A stretch of 64,000 bases of DNA from Eriocheir sinensis (Eukaryota > Arthropoda > Malacostraca > Decapoda > Varunidae): the NCBI RefSeq assembly GCF_024679095.1, contig NC_066518.1, forward strand, positions 1,148,678-1,212,677. Direction: 5' to 3'. Numbering within the stretch: the first letter of the stretch is position 1; each line of letters starts with the position of its first letter. Positions 47,313 to 60,554 of this stretch are shown one piece after another. The position numbers were made by a program, and so were the translations under genes. Below the pieces are notes generated by a model. The model was given only the letters and a program-made list of their open reading frames with translations. It was not told the DNA's origin and ran no database searches.

Positions 47313-47663
47313 GGGAAAATCAAGGGTCAAATCAGAGGAATGAATACACCAGTGAAAGCATGCTATATTTATACACAAAGACAAATCCCTAACCGGTAAC
47401 TGCCTAGGCTTCCTCCTCGGTGGTCAGGTCGGGTCATGTGGACCTCGCTTGGGTGAGTGAGGTCTAGGGTGTGGTGGTAGCCGTTGGTGGTCCGCCCCTT
47501 TAATCGCCTGCCTTGCCGTGACTGCCGCTGTGATCCTTGCCCATTTTATATCACCTGTTCTCTGGTTAATATTTTCATTCACTGATATATGTAGCGCTTC
47601 CAGTACCTTCCTCCAGGAAGGTACTGTCAGGAGTAAACTTCTGATTTGACCCTTGGTTTTCTC
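47313..47663. mobile_element. TA-flanked MITE
   Basis: The left end GGGAAAATCAAGGGTCAAAT and the right end (reverse complement GAGAAAACCAAGGGTCAAAT) match over about 25 bp with two or three differences. TA dinucleotides at 47311-47312 and 47664-47665 fit a Tc1/mariner-type target duplication, although the left flank is a (TA)n array, so the TA is weak evidence there. The interior is not coding. Confidence 0.75.
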
Positions 47664-47688
47664 TACTCACCTTCACCAACTTGTCAAA

Positions 47689-47832
<144 letters not shown>

Positions 47833-47910
47833 GTGTGTGTACCTACGTATATATAACCGAAACTGCATCTTCTGTCACGAATAAGCAGCGGGGAAATACA
47901 ATCAAATATA

Positions 47911-47993
47911 CGACTCTGCTACATCCCTTCTGGACTTGAAATCCTCCTCCCGCTACAATACATTATTCAAACGAGACATAACTACATTTGGTC
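47911..47993. repeat. 83-bp dispersed repeat, copy 2
   Basis: Direct-orientation copy of 46271-46353. Its left flank (47850-47910, ATATAACCGAAACTGCATC) in turn resembles 47079-47150. Confidence 0.85.
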
Positions 47994-49474
47994 ATTATAT
48001 TTTAATAAGTGTCTGCTGTAAGACACTCCTCTCAGGGGGTGACAGAAGACTCGAGGTCGTTAGAGTAATATCCATGTATATATTTCATGCGTAGCAAGCA
48101 GTGGAATTTCAGTTGCTGCGTCTATTACATTAACAAATAAGAGCCAAGTGGGGCACGTTTAAACCACATTTCAAAACAACAGTCACTTCATAACCGTTAA
48201 TATCACGATGGCTGTGTTCCTTCATTGAGCTCTTGCATTTATCGTGAGAGGATGTGTTGTGTCAATATTATGATGTAACTAGGGAAATATTTTTCATTCA
48301 GTACCTCCTTACCTTCGTCATCCTACTGCCCATAAGTACCGTCGTTGATGCTTTTGGTATTAAGCCGTATGCCAAGGCCCTATAAAATGTATCGTCCTCA
48401 AGGACATTCCTTGGCCATTTAAAAGTCAGGAGACGAGGACACGCAATATACTGTAGTTGGATCTTACCCCGTGCTTAAGAATGTTAAGTTTGTCTCCCAT
48501 TTACTAAGAACTAAATTAGTTCTTTGATAACACATTGTTCGAAAGACTAGTGTGCGTAATAATCAAACTAGTTACTATTTCAACACGCCTTTACAGCAGA
48601 GTGAGACGCGACAAGGAAGTTGTTGCGAGCGTGCGAAGTAGGAGGTAACGTCAAATGTGTGGAGAGGAAAGGAAGTGAGCATATGTGGAGTGGAACGAGT
48701 TTAGCAAGGTAAAGCAGCGGTGTAAAGGAATCCCAGGAGGATCTAGAGGGAAGATGGCTTGGGCTTCAGACTAGTTTTGAATTATGTGAAAATATTGCTT
48801 CACTTGTTCCATTACTTATGTAGACTAATCCGTTCTCTTGATTTACTGCTCCGTGTAACATAATCAGTAATTAATAGCATTGTACGTTATGCATAATCAT
48901 GTTTTCTAGGAAAAATGAATTCTTGATGCAGTTTATAGCTATAGATCGTTATCTGGATGTCTGCCAAGGCCATCCAGGATCACAAAATGTAAATAAAATG
49001 AGTATTTGTTTGTATTGAGAGGGTAATTCAGTGAGTTTTTCTTTTATATTTGAACTCCTTCTTCAGCCCTATGTGTTTGCTTTTCCTTTAGTTATAAAAC
49101 TTCCTCGTAAGTATGTAGAAGTCACTTGGTGTTGGCAAGGGCTTCGTTATAGGCATTCTCCTCACAGTGCCAAGGGTTTTCCTCGCATTATAATATACCC
49201 GCTTGGTGAGTTGAATCAGCACACCGCTGTGCACTGTGTGCAGGCAGGCGTCCCCAAGGAACCTCTCTCCAGCAGGCAGGGAAGCGTGACGTGGGCCCTG
49301 CCCTCCTGACAGACTCACACCCCTCAGGTACTGGACCGATCCGGTCTGACGAGTGGGTTGCTGACTGGCTGACCCTTTCTTGGCCTTGATTTATATGGCT
49401 TACACATTACTGCTTTTTCTTAAACAACTATTGACGTCACGTAACTGTGAAGAAAAATACAATTCACGTACATG
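47994..49474. other. No gene assigned
   Basis: AT-rich sequence; 49200-49330 is GC-richer with splice-like sites but no compatible phase (see rejected items). Confidence 0.4.
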
Positions 49475-49630
49475 AATGTTGAAAAGAGGGAGTAAAACAT
49501 TCGAACTACAGACTGAAGCCATCAATGAAAGTTCAAAGGAGGGAAAAAAACAACAACTACAGACTGGAGCCATCAAATGCATGCTGAAAGGAGGGAAAAG
49601 AAACATTCGAGCTACAGCCTAAAACCGCCA
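49475..49630. repeat. About 55-bp tandem repeat, three copies
   Basis: Blocks AACATTCGARCTACAG, GAAGCCATCAA and AAAGGAGGGAAAA recur at 49497, 49550 and 49602. Confidence 0.65.
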
Positions 49631-50480
49631 AGTGCAAGAAAAAACTGCGTGATGAACGCGAGTCGACTTTGAGCCGTGTAGCTCTTTGTCTCCATGTCTA
49701 TCTCTAGGACAGCTGTTTAGATTGAGTATTGTAGAGTTAATGGATATTAAATTGCAAGTAAGGGGAATAGATATAATGGCACATGTACTGCACCTACCGA
49801 GTCATCTACCGATTGCTGCTTTACATACAAATGGATGAAACTTCGAGGATGCGGGAAGCTCAGGGCCACTCTGTCTTATGTAAGAGAGGGAATTTGATAT
49901 ACTCAAGTGTTCGACGCCACGGTGACTCACTCCGCCAACACCCAAATTCAATTCCAGTTAATTTTTCATCGAAAGGTAGTTATGCCGAACCACATGTGCG
50001 CGCTGCGGTGAGGGATCGAGAAGGGAATCTTTTAAGCTGAACGTTACTTGCCATCATACTGGTATTTTATGATATTAATATTCCTTTTATGTGTTTTTTT
50101 ATGTGTATGAATTGACCTACTTTCAATATTTTGGAGAGTTACTGCCGCAGTCGTAACCACCTTATACCCCATGTAAGTGGTGATTTGTACAGGGAATCGT
50201 GACTATGCTCAAGGGATTATTGTAACAGCCAGGAAGTGCATGTGTGGCAAATGCTTGACGCCCAGATAATGCAATTAGGCTTTGTCTAATGGGGGTTTTG
50301 ATTTTTAGTATCAGTCTGCCGCTTAACCCTAACGAGACTTAGTAAGATTATTAACATTCGTCACATTGCTTAACCTGGGCAGTGGCAGATGTGTCTATGT
50401 CTGTCTGTCCACCGCGCTGAATAGAGAGTTTTGGATTGAAGACCGCTAACCATGCTCTCAGTATTATGCAAATCCCATGG
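49631..50480. other. No feature seen
   Basis: Unique sequence. The frame at 49783-50040 (YRVIYRLLLYIQMDETSRMR) is not low-complexity but is unrecognised. Confidence 0.3.
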
Positions 50481-51051
50481 CCTGTACAGCTATCACGCTA
50501 CTCCACACCACCACCGCCTCCATCACTGCCTCCATTAACACCTCCATCACCACCACCACTTTTCGCAATCACCTTATCAACCCACACCTCCACCACCTTA
50601 CCACCACCTCGTCATCAACACCTCGCCTTCATTCATTACATATTCAACTCTTTCACCATCATCATCACCACCACCAACCCGTAACCTTCATGTCTTCCAC
50701 CTCACCTCCACTACTTAGCTTGCATCACTGCCTAACCACCACCACCTCCACTGCGTCACCACCACCATATATACCATTAAATACACACCTTCACCACCAC
50801 ATGATTTTCCTTGCTTCCACCCCTTCATCACCACTGCATTACCACACCTAAGACGTCATCACCATAACCTTACCACCTCCATCACCTCCACTGAACATCC
50901 ATTGCCATTACCATTCCTTTAGTACCCTTCCCCACAGCCCTTTCATCACCACTACCACCACCACCATTACCACCACTACCTCTGTCAACACCACCACTAC
51001 GTCGCAAGCGCCTGACATTTGTAGAGGCGTTGCGCATTAATGAAAGGGAAT

Positions 51052-51081
<30 letters not shown>
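50481..51081. repeat. CAC/ACC-rich degenerate tract and (CT)n
   Basis: ACCACCACC and TCATCACCAC motifs dominate 50500-51000; a short (CT)n lies at 51055-51081. Confidence 0.7.
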
Positions 51082-51082
<1 letters not shown>

Positions 51083-51419
51083 CTGAGTAATGTCTAAACG
51101 TATATACATTCATAATCTAATATAATTTCCATGTCAGTGTTTCAATTATCATTTATTTGCTTGATCTATTTTTTTGCATGGAAGTAATTGGTGGCTAATA
51201 AGGGTCACGGCGGGCTGGATATACTGTTTGCTGTTTGGGGCACGGGTTGCATTAAAACTGAGTGTTTAGAGTGAGTTAGTACACTAAACGTTATTCACTA
51301 CAGAGACACTGGCATTACCGCACCCGTCCCGAACACTCCTCAGGTGATCACAAAATGCTTCCTTTGCCCTGACCCACATGTCTGTCTGTCTGTCTGTGTC
51401 TGTCTGTTTATATGTTTCC

Positions 51420-51426
51420 ATGTGTG

Positions 51427-51468
<42 letters not shown>

Positions 51469-52046
51469 CCAACTTCCATTTGTAATTCTTAAATTCAATA
51501 ATTCATTTACTCATTCACACTTTATATAACAGCTCGAATAACTGTGTAAACTTAGAAGTAACCCATTCCTTATGGAAAATCAACATTTAAGACCAATTTT
51601 CTGAACACGAAATATATTATTTTCATTATATACTGTACAACCTTCCCAGTCATCTCGTCAGTATCTTGTTACATAATTGGCGTCAGCATTATGTAAAAAC
51701 AAAAAACGAAAAATAAAACAGGTTGACTTATCAATTGACTTATGGTTATTACAAGTATGATATTGCTGTAGGACCATTTCAGCCGCCGCCGCCACCACCA
51801 CCACCACACCCCGCTCGTCACATATTGGGTGTCGCCAGTACAACGCGCCGCAATAACACTGCCATGACTCCGGCGGCCGGTATTAGCATTACTGCCGGCC
51901 GCCATTATTATCGTTTCCATCACCGCCAGTGTCAACAGCGATGGAAAATAATAAGGCCACTCGAACAGGCGACAATAACAAGCAGAGAACAAATACAAAG
52001 CTTGTCGCCTCGTTATTCTGTCCCGACGCGTGCGATAGAAGCTTAT

Positions 52047-52086
<40 letters not shown>
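51420..52086. repeat. (GT)n arrays and short (CCA)n
   Basis: (GT)n at 51432-51467 and 52049-52086; CCGCCACCACCACC at 51787-51810. Confidence 0.85.
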
Positions 52087-52088
<2 letters not shown>

Positions 52089-52404
52089 AGTTGTATGTAG
52101 GATATGTATGTGCAGTTTTTGGCATGTATTTGTGTACGTATGTATGAATAAATGCTTGCAGATATGTAGGTAGTGAGCATGACAATACGTCTCCAAAACA
52201 CACACACACACACACAAACATTTGCACGCACACGACCAATCATTCCACATTGTATTTTCAAATAATTTTGTTATGTTTTCCTGTTGTTGCTCTCGCCTTA
52301 GATCCAGCTTATTTTCAGGGTTTGATTGTTCCCATTGTATGCTTTTCATCCTATGAATGTGTATTCGTTATACATATTTTTAGCGGTTTAGTTGCCATTA
52401 TCCG

Positions 52405-52482
<78 letters not shown>

Positions 52483-52525
52483 GTTATTATTATACGACTA
52501 ACAGTAAGCAATAACTACTACTTTA

Positions 52526-52565
<40 letters not shown>

Positions 52566-52800
52566 TGTAGTAGTAATAGTAGTATAGTAGTAGTAAAAGT
52601 AGTAGTAATAATAATAATAATAAAATAATAAGGGCCAAAGAAAGACAGGTTGATTATACCCCTTGGCAGAACTGGAACCACAGGCGTGGCACACGCCGCT
52701 AGCCCCACTGTACGGGTGGTGGTGGTGGCGTAATAATAATAATAAAAAAAAAAAATAATAAAAATAATATAATAATAATAATAATAATCATGATATTAAT
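52405..52800. repeat. (ATT)n, (TAG)n and (AAT)n cluster
   Basis: (ATT)n at 52409-52491, (TAG)n at 52528-52590, AAT runs at 52606-52625 and 52735-52790, with a 100-bp unique island at 52630-52730. Confidence 0.9.
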
Positions 52801-54058
52801 TAAAAAAATAATAGTAGCTCTTAGTAATGATAATGATAATTATAATCTGTGCTGCTACTGTTTAACATTATACATCAAATGCTTTCATAATATATATCCG
52901 CACGTTTGTTTCCATTATGTGTATTACAGAATTTACTCTTACCAAAAATTAACACACGCGTAGGCAGCATTAGCAGTAAAGCTGTCCTGTCACAGCTGTG
53001 GTTGTTGCCCTCAGAATGGCCAGTGCGTACTTAGATCAGACTACAAGTATTATGCATTTTGAAGAAGTATTAAAGAAGAATTAAAAGGAGCTTAACCTCG
53101 AACGTTAAGCACTATACGGTATAAGTTGTTATACCCTTGCGGTGTACCTTTGGTGTAATGCATACATGATTATGTTCTTGCATACCGTCACGCTCAGGTG
53201 TGCAGCCGATCAATGGAACAAATTAGCTGTGCATGTAGTTATGCATATATGATTGAAAGTTTAAAAGGGAGGGTACATGGATATATGGATGGGAAGGACA
53301 CGTGCATGGTGAATAGCTCGTCCACAAGAACTGCCATGCATGTGTTGGTAGGCTGCCTTTTGTCTTTAATATCCTTGTGTATCCTTGTGTTTCGGAAGGA
53401 GTAGATTCTTCTTTATTTGTATGTATTTAATGTAAGAGGATAATGTTATAGGAAATTCTTTTACTAAAGGCTAACTCATAGTATATGAGTTTTTCCCGTG
53501 TTTTTAAAGATATATGCTTGACCCATTCTGTACCCTGAGTAAAAGATGATGATGCTTACCCGCCTGTCCTTGTTTTGTGCGTGTTTACTTCAGGGGAATG
53601 ACACAACATCAAGCTCATTTACTAAACAATGCGTCTCATTCTTACTGTCCGGTTAAATTTTGCCCAGTCCATGTTGTGCCGTGAGTGGAAGAAGTAGAAA
53701 CTGGCCCACTTGTAGCTACTTGCTCCGTGCGTGTTAAGTTTATCAAAGATATGACACCACATCACGCTCATATGCTAAACAACGTGCCTCATTCCTACTA
53801 AGTTTTTTTCTAGCCCTGCCCATGCAGTCCGTGTATTTTATAAGGCAGGGGTCATCAAAGGTCGAGTCGTGCCCCAAAACTAAGTCATAGGACTCAACCT
53901 GCTAGGTCGTCACCTCTTAAAAAGAACGATAAGTTAATACTGAATAGGGACAACACAATCTACGCAGTTACCAATAGGCTGCCAGCGGGGCCTTGACGCT
54001 AATGCATAAACTCCAACCGGATCGCATCAGGAAAAGTTCCAGGACCATCACTCTAGGG
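52801..54058. other. No feature seen
   Basis: AT-rich unique sequence without exon-like frames. Confidence 0.4.
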
Positions 54059-54059
54059 A

Positions 54060-54109
<50 letters not shown>

Positions 54110-54231
54110 CCTTGGCTGCCGGTGATTGTGTATACAGCATGGGAGTGACAATGACAGAAGAGAAAACTAAGTGGCCCACACTTCACCGCTGTCTCATGCT
54201 GGAAATTATTTTAGTAGCACCTAACAACCAC

Positions 54232-54291
<60 letters not shown>
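54060..54291. repeat. (GT)n and (CT)n
   Basis: (GT)n at 54060-54108 and (CT)n at 54236-54291. Confidence 0.95.
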
Positions 54292-54295
<4 letters not shown>

Positions 54296-54880
54296 GTTAA
54301 TAATAATCCAAGCCATGCATTGTTTCAGTCAAGCGCACAAAAGTGTCATAATTACGCACTCGCCCGCCTTTGTCTGTTGCATAAACGTTATTTTTTTCCA
54401 TTCTTTCATTTTTCATTTTCCAGCGCCAGAAGACGATATTTTTTCCATCCTTGCTTTCATTATTTTATCCGTTCTCTTTGTCTGTGCGTGCTTCATATTT
54501 TTACGACACAGTTCACGTTTTTTTTTTTTTCTTCTTTTCAATGTGCTGTATGGAAAGCTTCGTCATGCATTGTTTTAAAAGGAATACATATATTTTTTGT
54601 GATGCATTCTTTTCTTACTGCTGCGCGGAATGTTACAAGGATTAAGTTTTATCGGGGCTTGACTTGTTGCTTGCTTTTACGAATTTCTGTTAAAGTGTTC
54701 GCGTGCTACATTTTGGAATTAGCATTATCTTTTTCGACATACATACTGCGTAATTATATTCGTAGGGGCGTGCTTATGTGTGTGTGTGGGGGGGTGGCAT
54801 GTGCGTGTGGGAGTAATCACAATTTCGCAACTTTACGTAAAAAAGTAGCAGAATAATAATTGCGTTTAATTAGTTTTCTG
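54292..54880. other. No feature seen
   Basis: T-rich sequence. The phenylalanine-rich frames over it follow base composition. Confidence 0.4.
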
Positions 54881-54881
54881 T

Positions 54882-54945
<64 letters not shown>

Positions 54946-55131
54946 GAACTCGGCCGGACATGTGTGTGTATACTAACAGGTCAGCTTAAACAGAAGGCCT
55001 TGCCAACGGGGTGGGTGAGGGGAGAAGGGGACGAGGCGGCTGATGAAGGGTGGGGAGGAGTAAGAGGCGAAGGAAGGGAGGGAAGGGAAAGGGAATAGCC
55101 ACCCCTCGTGCCGAAATTCCTTACCTGTGTT

Positions 55132-55163
<32 letters not shown>

Positions 55164-55241
55164 ACCTGAGCTTTGAGTAAGTGGGTTGCTAATAAACAAG
55201 CTTTTGGGGGAATGCTTTAGTTGGAGGAATCTGGCGAAAAC

Positions 55242-55305
<64 letters not shown>

Positions 55306-55439
55306 GGGGGAGTTGGCTTGATGACGTGCAAGGAATGAAAAACTGCAATAAAACTGTCAGGCATTGTAAGGAATTGCTTCGTTTAGTATCGATGTGTCGT
55401 GCTTTTTATTTATTTTTTTCATTCCTCCTCGGCGCTAAC

Positions 55440-55521
<82 letters not shown>

Positions 55522-55610
55522 TATACATTATCACCTGTAGCTTCCCCCTTCCCCCTTCCAACCCCGCCCTCTCACCTTGTTTTTACGGCATGCAGTGTGT
55601 TAAATTTCTT

Positions 55611-55662
<52 letters not shown>
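54882..55662. repeat. (GT)n, (CT)n, two (GA)n and (GT)n arrays
   Basis: (GT)n at 54882-54944, (CT)n at 55137-55163, (GA)n at 55246-55302 and 55442-55519, (GT)n at 55612-55662. The (CT)n and (GA)n are mutually inverted. Confidence 0.95.
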
Positions 55663-55664
<2 letters not shown>

Positions 55665-55811
55665 CTACGTTGTTTCAGTAAGGGCTTTCTTTCTTCAATG
55701 TTTTTCTTCCTGTTTTGTTTTCTGACGGTGGAATGTTGGCTTGTCGATGCTTATAGAACGTCAATGCTGAGAAACGTATTGATTGTCCACTACGCCGCGC
55801 TACTGTTGTTA

Positions 55812-55814
<3 letters not shown>

Positions 55815-55882
<68 letters not shown>

Positions 55883-55900
55883 GTTGTTGTTGTTATTGTT
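55815..55900. repeat. (TTA)n then (TTG)n
   Basis: ATTATT run of about 67 bp followed by TTGTTGTTG. Confidence 0.95.
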
Positions 55901-55943
55901 ATTCTAGGCTTGTTACACTCCTGATAAGGTTGATCTTCCTCAC

Positions 55944-56235
<292 letters not shown>

Positions 56236-56506
56236 TTTGCTCCTCCTCCTCTATCGCCGGCAACACACATTAAAGCCTCAACCCTCTTCCTCACTTGTAA
56301 TTCTCCATCCCTACTCCTCCTCGATGTTGTATATGTTTCTTCTCCTCCTCCTCCTCTCCTCCTCCTCCTCCTTAGCATTATGGATGAACACTGATTAGCT
56401 GCTCCATTAATAATCGCCGACTAATGTGCGTAGAGTCAGGCTGAGGACAAGAGGGAGGAGGAGCCTAAGGAGCGAGCAGACAGCTGGTGAGGAGAGGCAG
56501 AGACAG

Positions 56507-56880
56507 AGGGAAAGGGGAGCGTGTGACGAAATAGTGGCAAAGAGGGGAGTCGGGCAAACAGTATGAAGGAGAGGTGCTCGAGAGGGGAGAGAACTGTCGT
56601 TAAAGGAGGGGATTGTGAAGAGAGGGAGAAGGAGAGGGAGAGTTTGAGGGGAAGGGGAGCGTGTGACGAAGAGAAGAGGGGAGACGGGCAAACAGTACTA
56701 AGAAGAGGTGCTCGAGAGGGGAGAGAACTGTCGTTAAAGGAGGAGGGGATTGTGAAGAGAGGGAGAAGGAGAGGAGAGGAGGAGGGGGGGGGGTGACGAA
56801 GAGAAGAGGGGAGACGGGCAAACAGTACTAAGAAGAGGTGCTCGAGAGGGGAGAGAAGTGTACTTAAAGGAGGAGGGGAC
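56507..56880. repeat. 132-bp polypurine minisatellite
   Basis: GAGGTGCTCGAGAGGGGAGA recurs at 56571, 56705 and 56835 (periods 134 and 130), with CGGGCAAACAGTA and GCGTGTGACGAA or a GGGTGACGAA variant in each unit. Confidence 0.85.
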
Positions 56881-58140
56881 TAAGGAAATATAGATTGAGC
56901 TCAAGGGAAAGGGGGAGGAAGTAGGAGAAGAGAAGTGGGGCGAGAATGAGGAAGAGAAGGAGGAGGAGGAGGAACAGAGAAAACAACAGTAATCAGAAGG
57001 GGAAAAGAATGAAAGAAAAGTGGTGTTGAGTATAATTAAGACAAGGGAAAAGGAAGAAGGACTATGTGATGAAGGAAGGAGAAGAGGAAGGAGACGAGAA
57101 TGAGGAAGAAGAGGGGGAGGAGGAGGAATAGAGGAAACAGCAGTAATCACAAGAGGAAAAGAATGTAGGAAAGGTGTTGTTGAGTATAATTAAGAAAAGG
57201 GAGAAGGAAGAAGGATTATGTGATGAAGGAGGGAGAAGAGGAAGGAGACGATAACGAGGAAGAGGAAGACATGAGGAAATAACAGTAATCAAAGGGAGAA
57301 AAAGAACGTAAGGAATGGGGAGAGGATGCAGTAGTGTGTGATGAAGGAGGGAGAGGAGGAGAGGGGCAAAAATAAAGAAAAAGAGAAATCACAGTAATCA
57401 AAGGAAAAGATGAATATAAGGAAAGGGATGTTGAGTTTAAAGACAAAAGGGAAGAAATAAAAGCATGTGAAGAGAGAAGGAATAAGAAGAGAATGAGGAG
57501 GAGGAAGAAGAGGAGGAGGAGGAAAAGAGGAAAGAACTATAATTCAAAGGACGAAAAATGGGGAAGGAGGGAGAGAAAGAAAAGTGCAAGAATGAGAAAG
57601 AGGAAGAGGAGCTAGAAAAGAGAGGACTGTAGTTATACGTAGAAGGGAGTGGAGGCTAATTAAAAGTACTAGGCTGAAGAGAAAGAAGAGAGGAAAGAGG
57701 AGCAAGATGAAGAGGGGTAGAAGGAGAGTGTGGGGGAAGAACGAGAGAGAGGAAGAAGGGGAAACAGGAACGAACTATAATTAAAGAACAAAAAAGAGTG
57801 GAGGGGAAGAGGTGTTTGGGATCGAGGGAACGAAGGAAGGAAGAGAAATGAGACGAGAATAAGGAGGAGGAGGAGGAGATAAAGGGAAGAAGAGAGGAAA
57901 AACAGGAGACTATGATGAAGATGGGAGATGATGAATGAGGTCGAGATGAGGAAGGGCAAGAGGAGAGGATTATGGTGCAAGGAGATGGATGGAAGAAGAA
58001 GATAGGTGGATTGAGGATAAACGAGAAGGAAGCAAAAGTGGATTAAGGAGAAGAAGAAGAAGAAGAGGAAGAGAGAGAAGAGTGATGAGAGTGTTGGTAC
58101 AGAGGAAGGGAAGGGAGAAAGGGGGGGAGGGGGAGTGTTC
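56881..58140. repeat. Polypurine tract with degenerate longer repeat
   Basis: About 1.25 kb almost entirely A/G on the + strand. CAGTAATC recurs at 56987, 57141, 57283 and 57392, with GTTGAGTATAATTAAG at 57026 and 57178. The minus-strand proline, serine and leucine frames are repeat artefacts. Confidence 0.8.
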
Positions 58141-58199
58141 TGGGAAGGCATATAGTGTTCGTTGAAGGCACAGTGTATAACATATGACCATTAGCGTTG

Positions 58200-58490
58200 T
58201 TATTGTTGGTGGTTGTGGTGCTTGGTGGTGCTGATATTGATGAGGGTGATGGTGGTGGTGGTGGTGATGGTGTGTGTGTGTGTGTGTGTGTGTTTGGCTT
58301 TTAAATATATGATCGTTTTTATGCTACTGATGTCAATGGTAGTGTGAAAATCGATCAGAATGGAATAGTAGTGGTATTATTATGGTGGTGGTAGTGAAGG
58401 TGGTGGTGGTGGTGATGGTGATGATGGTGACGGTGGTAGTAGTGGTGGTGGTGGTGGTGATGATGGTGAGTGATAGTGGTGGTGGTGAGG

Positions 58491-58526
<36 letters not shown>

Positions 58527-58575
58527 TTGGTAGTACTGGTGGTGGTGGTGGAGGTGGTAGTGATGTTGTAAACCG
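58200..58575. repeat. (GGT)n/(GTA)n tract with (GT)n
   Basis: GGTGGTGGTG and GTAGTAGTAG recur; (GT)n at 58271-58292. Confidence 0.85.
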
Positions 58576-58619
58576 CATGATTCATATTCGTTCTTAAAAG
58601 ATGGGCTCACTACCATGAA

Positions 58620-58758
58620 TAGGAGAGAGAGAGAGAGAGAGAGTGAGAGAGCATGTATTGAGTCACTGTTTGGATGAAAGAGGGTTGTGAGGGTAATTAA
58701 GTGAGTGAGTGAGATGAAGTTTGCCATGAGAAGTAGAGTTCGTAAATTTAATAAACAT

Positions 58759-58818
<60 letters not shown>
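58620..58818. repeat. Two (GA)n arrays
   Basis: (GA)n at 58623-58643 and 58759-58818. Confidence 0.95.
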
Positions 58819-58819
<1 letters not shown>

Positions 58820-59099
58820 AAATGAGTGGGGAGGTGCGTGACGAAGAGGGTGCGCGGGGTGGTTTATATTTGCTTGTGTGTGTACGTGGGTGCGTGCTTG
58901 CGTGCGTGGTACTTGGTAGTTTGCGTGTGTGCGTGTGCTAAGTGATGTTCAAGTCGCCGCGTTCTGGTTCTGGTTTGCATTGCGTACTATTTTTTTTGTG
59001 TGTAGTTTCATGGGGTTAGTCACAGGCGCGGTTACCAGGCTAGCGGTGGTGGGCGCAGGCAACGCTGTAGTACTTTGTCCGCGAACTGCCAGCGTGAAT

Positions 59100-59320
59100 C
59101 AATGCTTTCTTGCCTTCCCCCTCTCTGTTCTCCTTTCTTCCTGTTTCCTTCTTTCTCGTTCTTCATTCATTTCTTGTATACTCTCTTTAATTCCTTTCTC
59201 TTTTCTTTCTTTATTTATTTCCTTTCTTCCTTCCTTCCTTCCCTCTTTCCTTCAATATCCCCTTCTTTCCTTCCTTCCCTCCCTCCCTTCATTCCTTCAG
59301 TCATTCCCTCGCTCTTTATC
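59100..59320. repeat. (TTCC)n-rich polypyrimidine tract
   Basis: CTTCCTTCCTTCC and TCCCTCCC runs; open frames are low-complexity. Confidence 0.7.
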
Positions 59321-59529
59321 CAAGCAGTCATTCTAGTGTCCGGTGACTACCTATAGTTAACTCTTGGATTAGGAAGTGGGATTGTATAGAGATGGGCTTG
59401 GGTAGAAAGTCTTGTGTAGGGTGGCGGTGGGGTGGGTATAGCCATGTAATTAGCAAGTTCAATGGACCAATTAGCTTAAACACAACGTTAAAAGATAGCA
59501 AGGGAACCAGCATTACGGCGGACTGAGTG

Positions 59530-59770
59530 GATAAAAGTTGGCAAACAGAAAAATACATAGACTCCTTATTGTTATGTGATGCTTATTAATATCACGGTCA
59601 TCAACATCACAAGCATCGCAGCGAGACCTTAAGGGATATATAAGGCGGTCTGTGAGAGGATACAAGTTAGCAAAGAGGAAAAAAACATCGACTTCTTATT
59701 GTATTTATTGTTATTTGATGCTTATTAATATCACGGTCATCAACATCATAAGTATAGCAGCGGCATCGTC
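59530..59770. repeat. 139-bp tandem duplication
   Basis: GATGCTTATTAATATCACGG and TCATCAACATCA occur at about 59578 and 59717; surrounding RTTRGCAAASAG and AAAAACATMGACT are also duplicated. Confidence 0.8.
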
Positions 59771-59787
59771 ATCGTCTTTGTTATTGC

Positions 59788-59945
59788 GTAAGAGTGTATT
59801 AAGACACCTCTCCACCCGAAATTGACCTCCCCTTTGACTACTCTTTACTTTTATCTTTTATAGGAGCGGCGAGTAGCGGGCTTTTTTTTTGTACTCTTTT
59901 TCTTGCCCTTGAGCCGTGTCTTTTGATGTAAAAAGAAAAATGATG
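59788..59945 (+). mobile_element. Jockey-like LINE 3' tail fragment
   Basis: The stretch ACACCTCTCCACCCGAAATT, then GGAGCGGCGAGTAGCGGGC with a T tract and CTTGCCCTTGAGCCGTGTC, is collinear with the tail at 60145-60275. Two copies of the same LINE tail thus lie within 500 bp in the same orientation. Confidence 0.65.
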
Positions 59946-59997
59946 TCAGCTCACTATTATGCGTAACTGCTTCCTTCTCTCATAACATATTTCTACT

Positions 59998-60300
59998 CAT
60001 GCTCATCCCTATACTGTCCAAACCCCTTATGCAAGAGTTAACCAGCATCTTCACTCTTTCATCCCTCACGCTGGTAAACTCTGGAACAATCTTCCTTCAT
60101 CTGTATTTTCTCCTGCCTACGACTTGAACTCTTTCAAGAGGAGGGTATCAGGACACCTCTCCTCCCGAAATTAACCTCTGATTTTGGACACTCCTTTAAC
60201 CTCTGTTCGGGAGCAGTGAGTAGCGGGCTTTTTTTTTCTTTTTTTTCTTTGCGCCCTTGAGCTGTCTCCTTAGCTGTAAAAAAAAAAAAAAAAAAAAAAT
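59998..60300 (+). pseudogene. Jockey-like LINE 3' end with A tail
   Basis: The + strand encodes HAHPYTVQTPYARVNQHLHS-type sequence, HAGKLWNNLPSSVFSPAYDL and NSFKRRVSGHLSSRN, then a stop and a 3' untranslated tail (GAGCAGTGAGTAGCGGGC, TTGCGCCCTTGAGCTG) and A20 at 60279-60298. It is the same family as the relic at 35599-36090. The C-terminal frame is short but readable. Confidence 0.7.
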
Positions 60301-60469
60301 ACCCAACATTATTATCACACACATTGTCTCGCTGTCATCTTAAATCCTCCTACCTCGTCATCCGCTCCCTCCTCCTCCTCTTCCTCCGTCTCGTTATCCT
60401 CTAGTTTGCTTCTTCCTGCGACTCAGCTTCACTACTCTGGCCTCTTCCTGTCTGCGCCCTCCTCCTCCC

Positions 60470-60519
60470 CCTCCTCCTCCTCCTCCATATACCACCACTA
60501 CTGTTACTATTTCTGTGTG

Positions 60520-60554
<35 letters not shown>

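Noticed and set aside
49244..49327. Possible internal exon between CTGTGTGCAG and CCTCAG|GTACTG
   Set aside because: The open frame needs an entry phase that does not match the candidate exon ending at 43647, and no protein family is recognised.
51669..52349. 226-codon minus-strand frame
   Set aside because: It is held open through (CA)n and (GGT)n runs, and the remaining parts show no family resemblance.
54320..54856. 178-codon frame with cysteine and phenylalanine-rich sequence
   Set aside because: T-rich unique DNA running into a (GT)-like end; no conserved motif and no splice context.
56407..58151. Serine, proline and leucine-rich minus-strand frames
   Set aside because: Same cause: the polypurine tract read in reverse.
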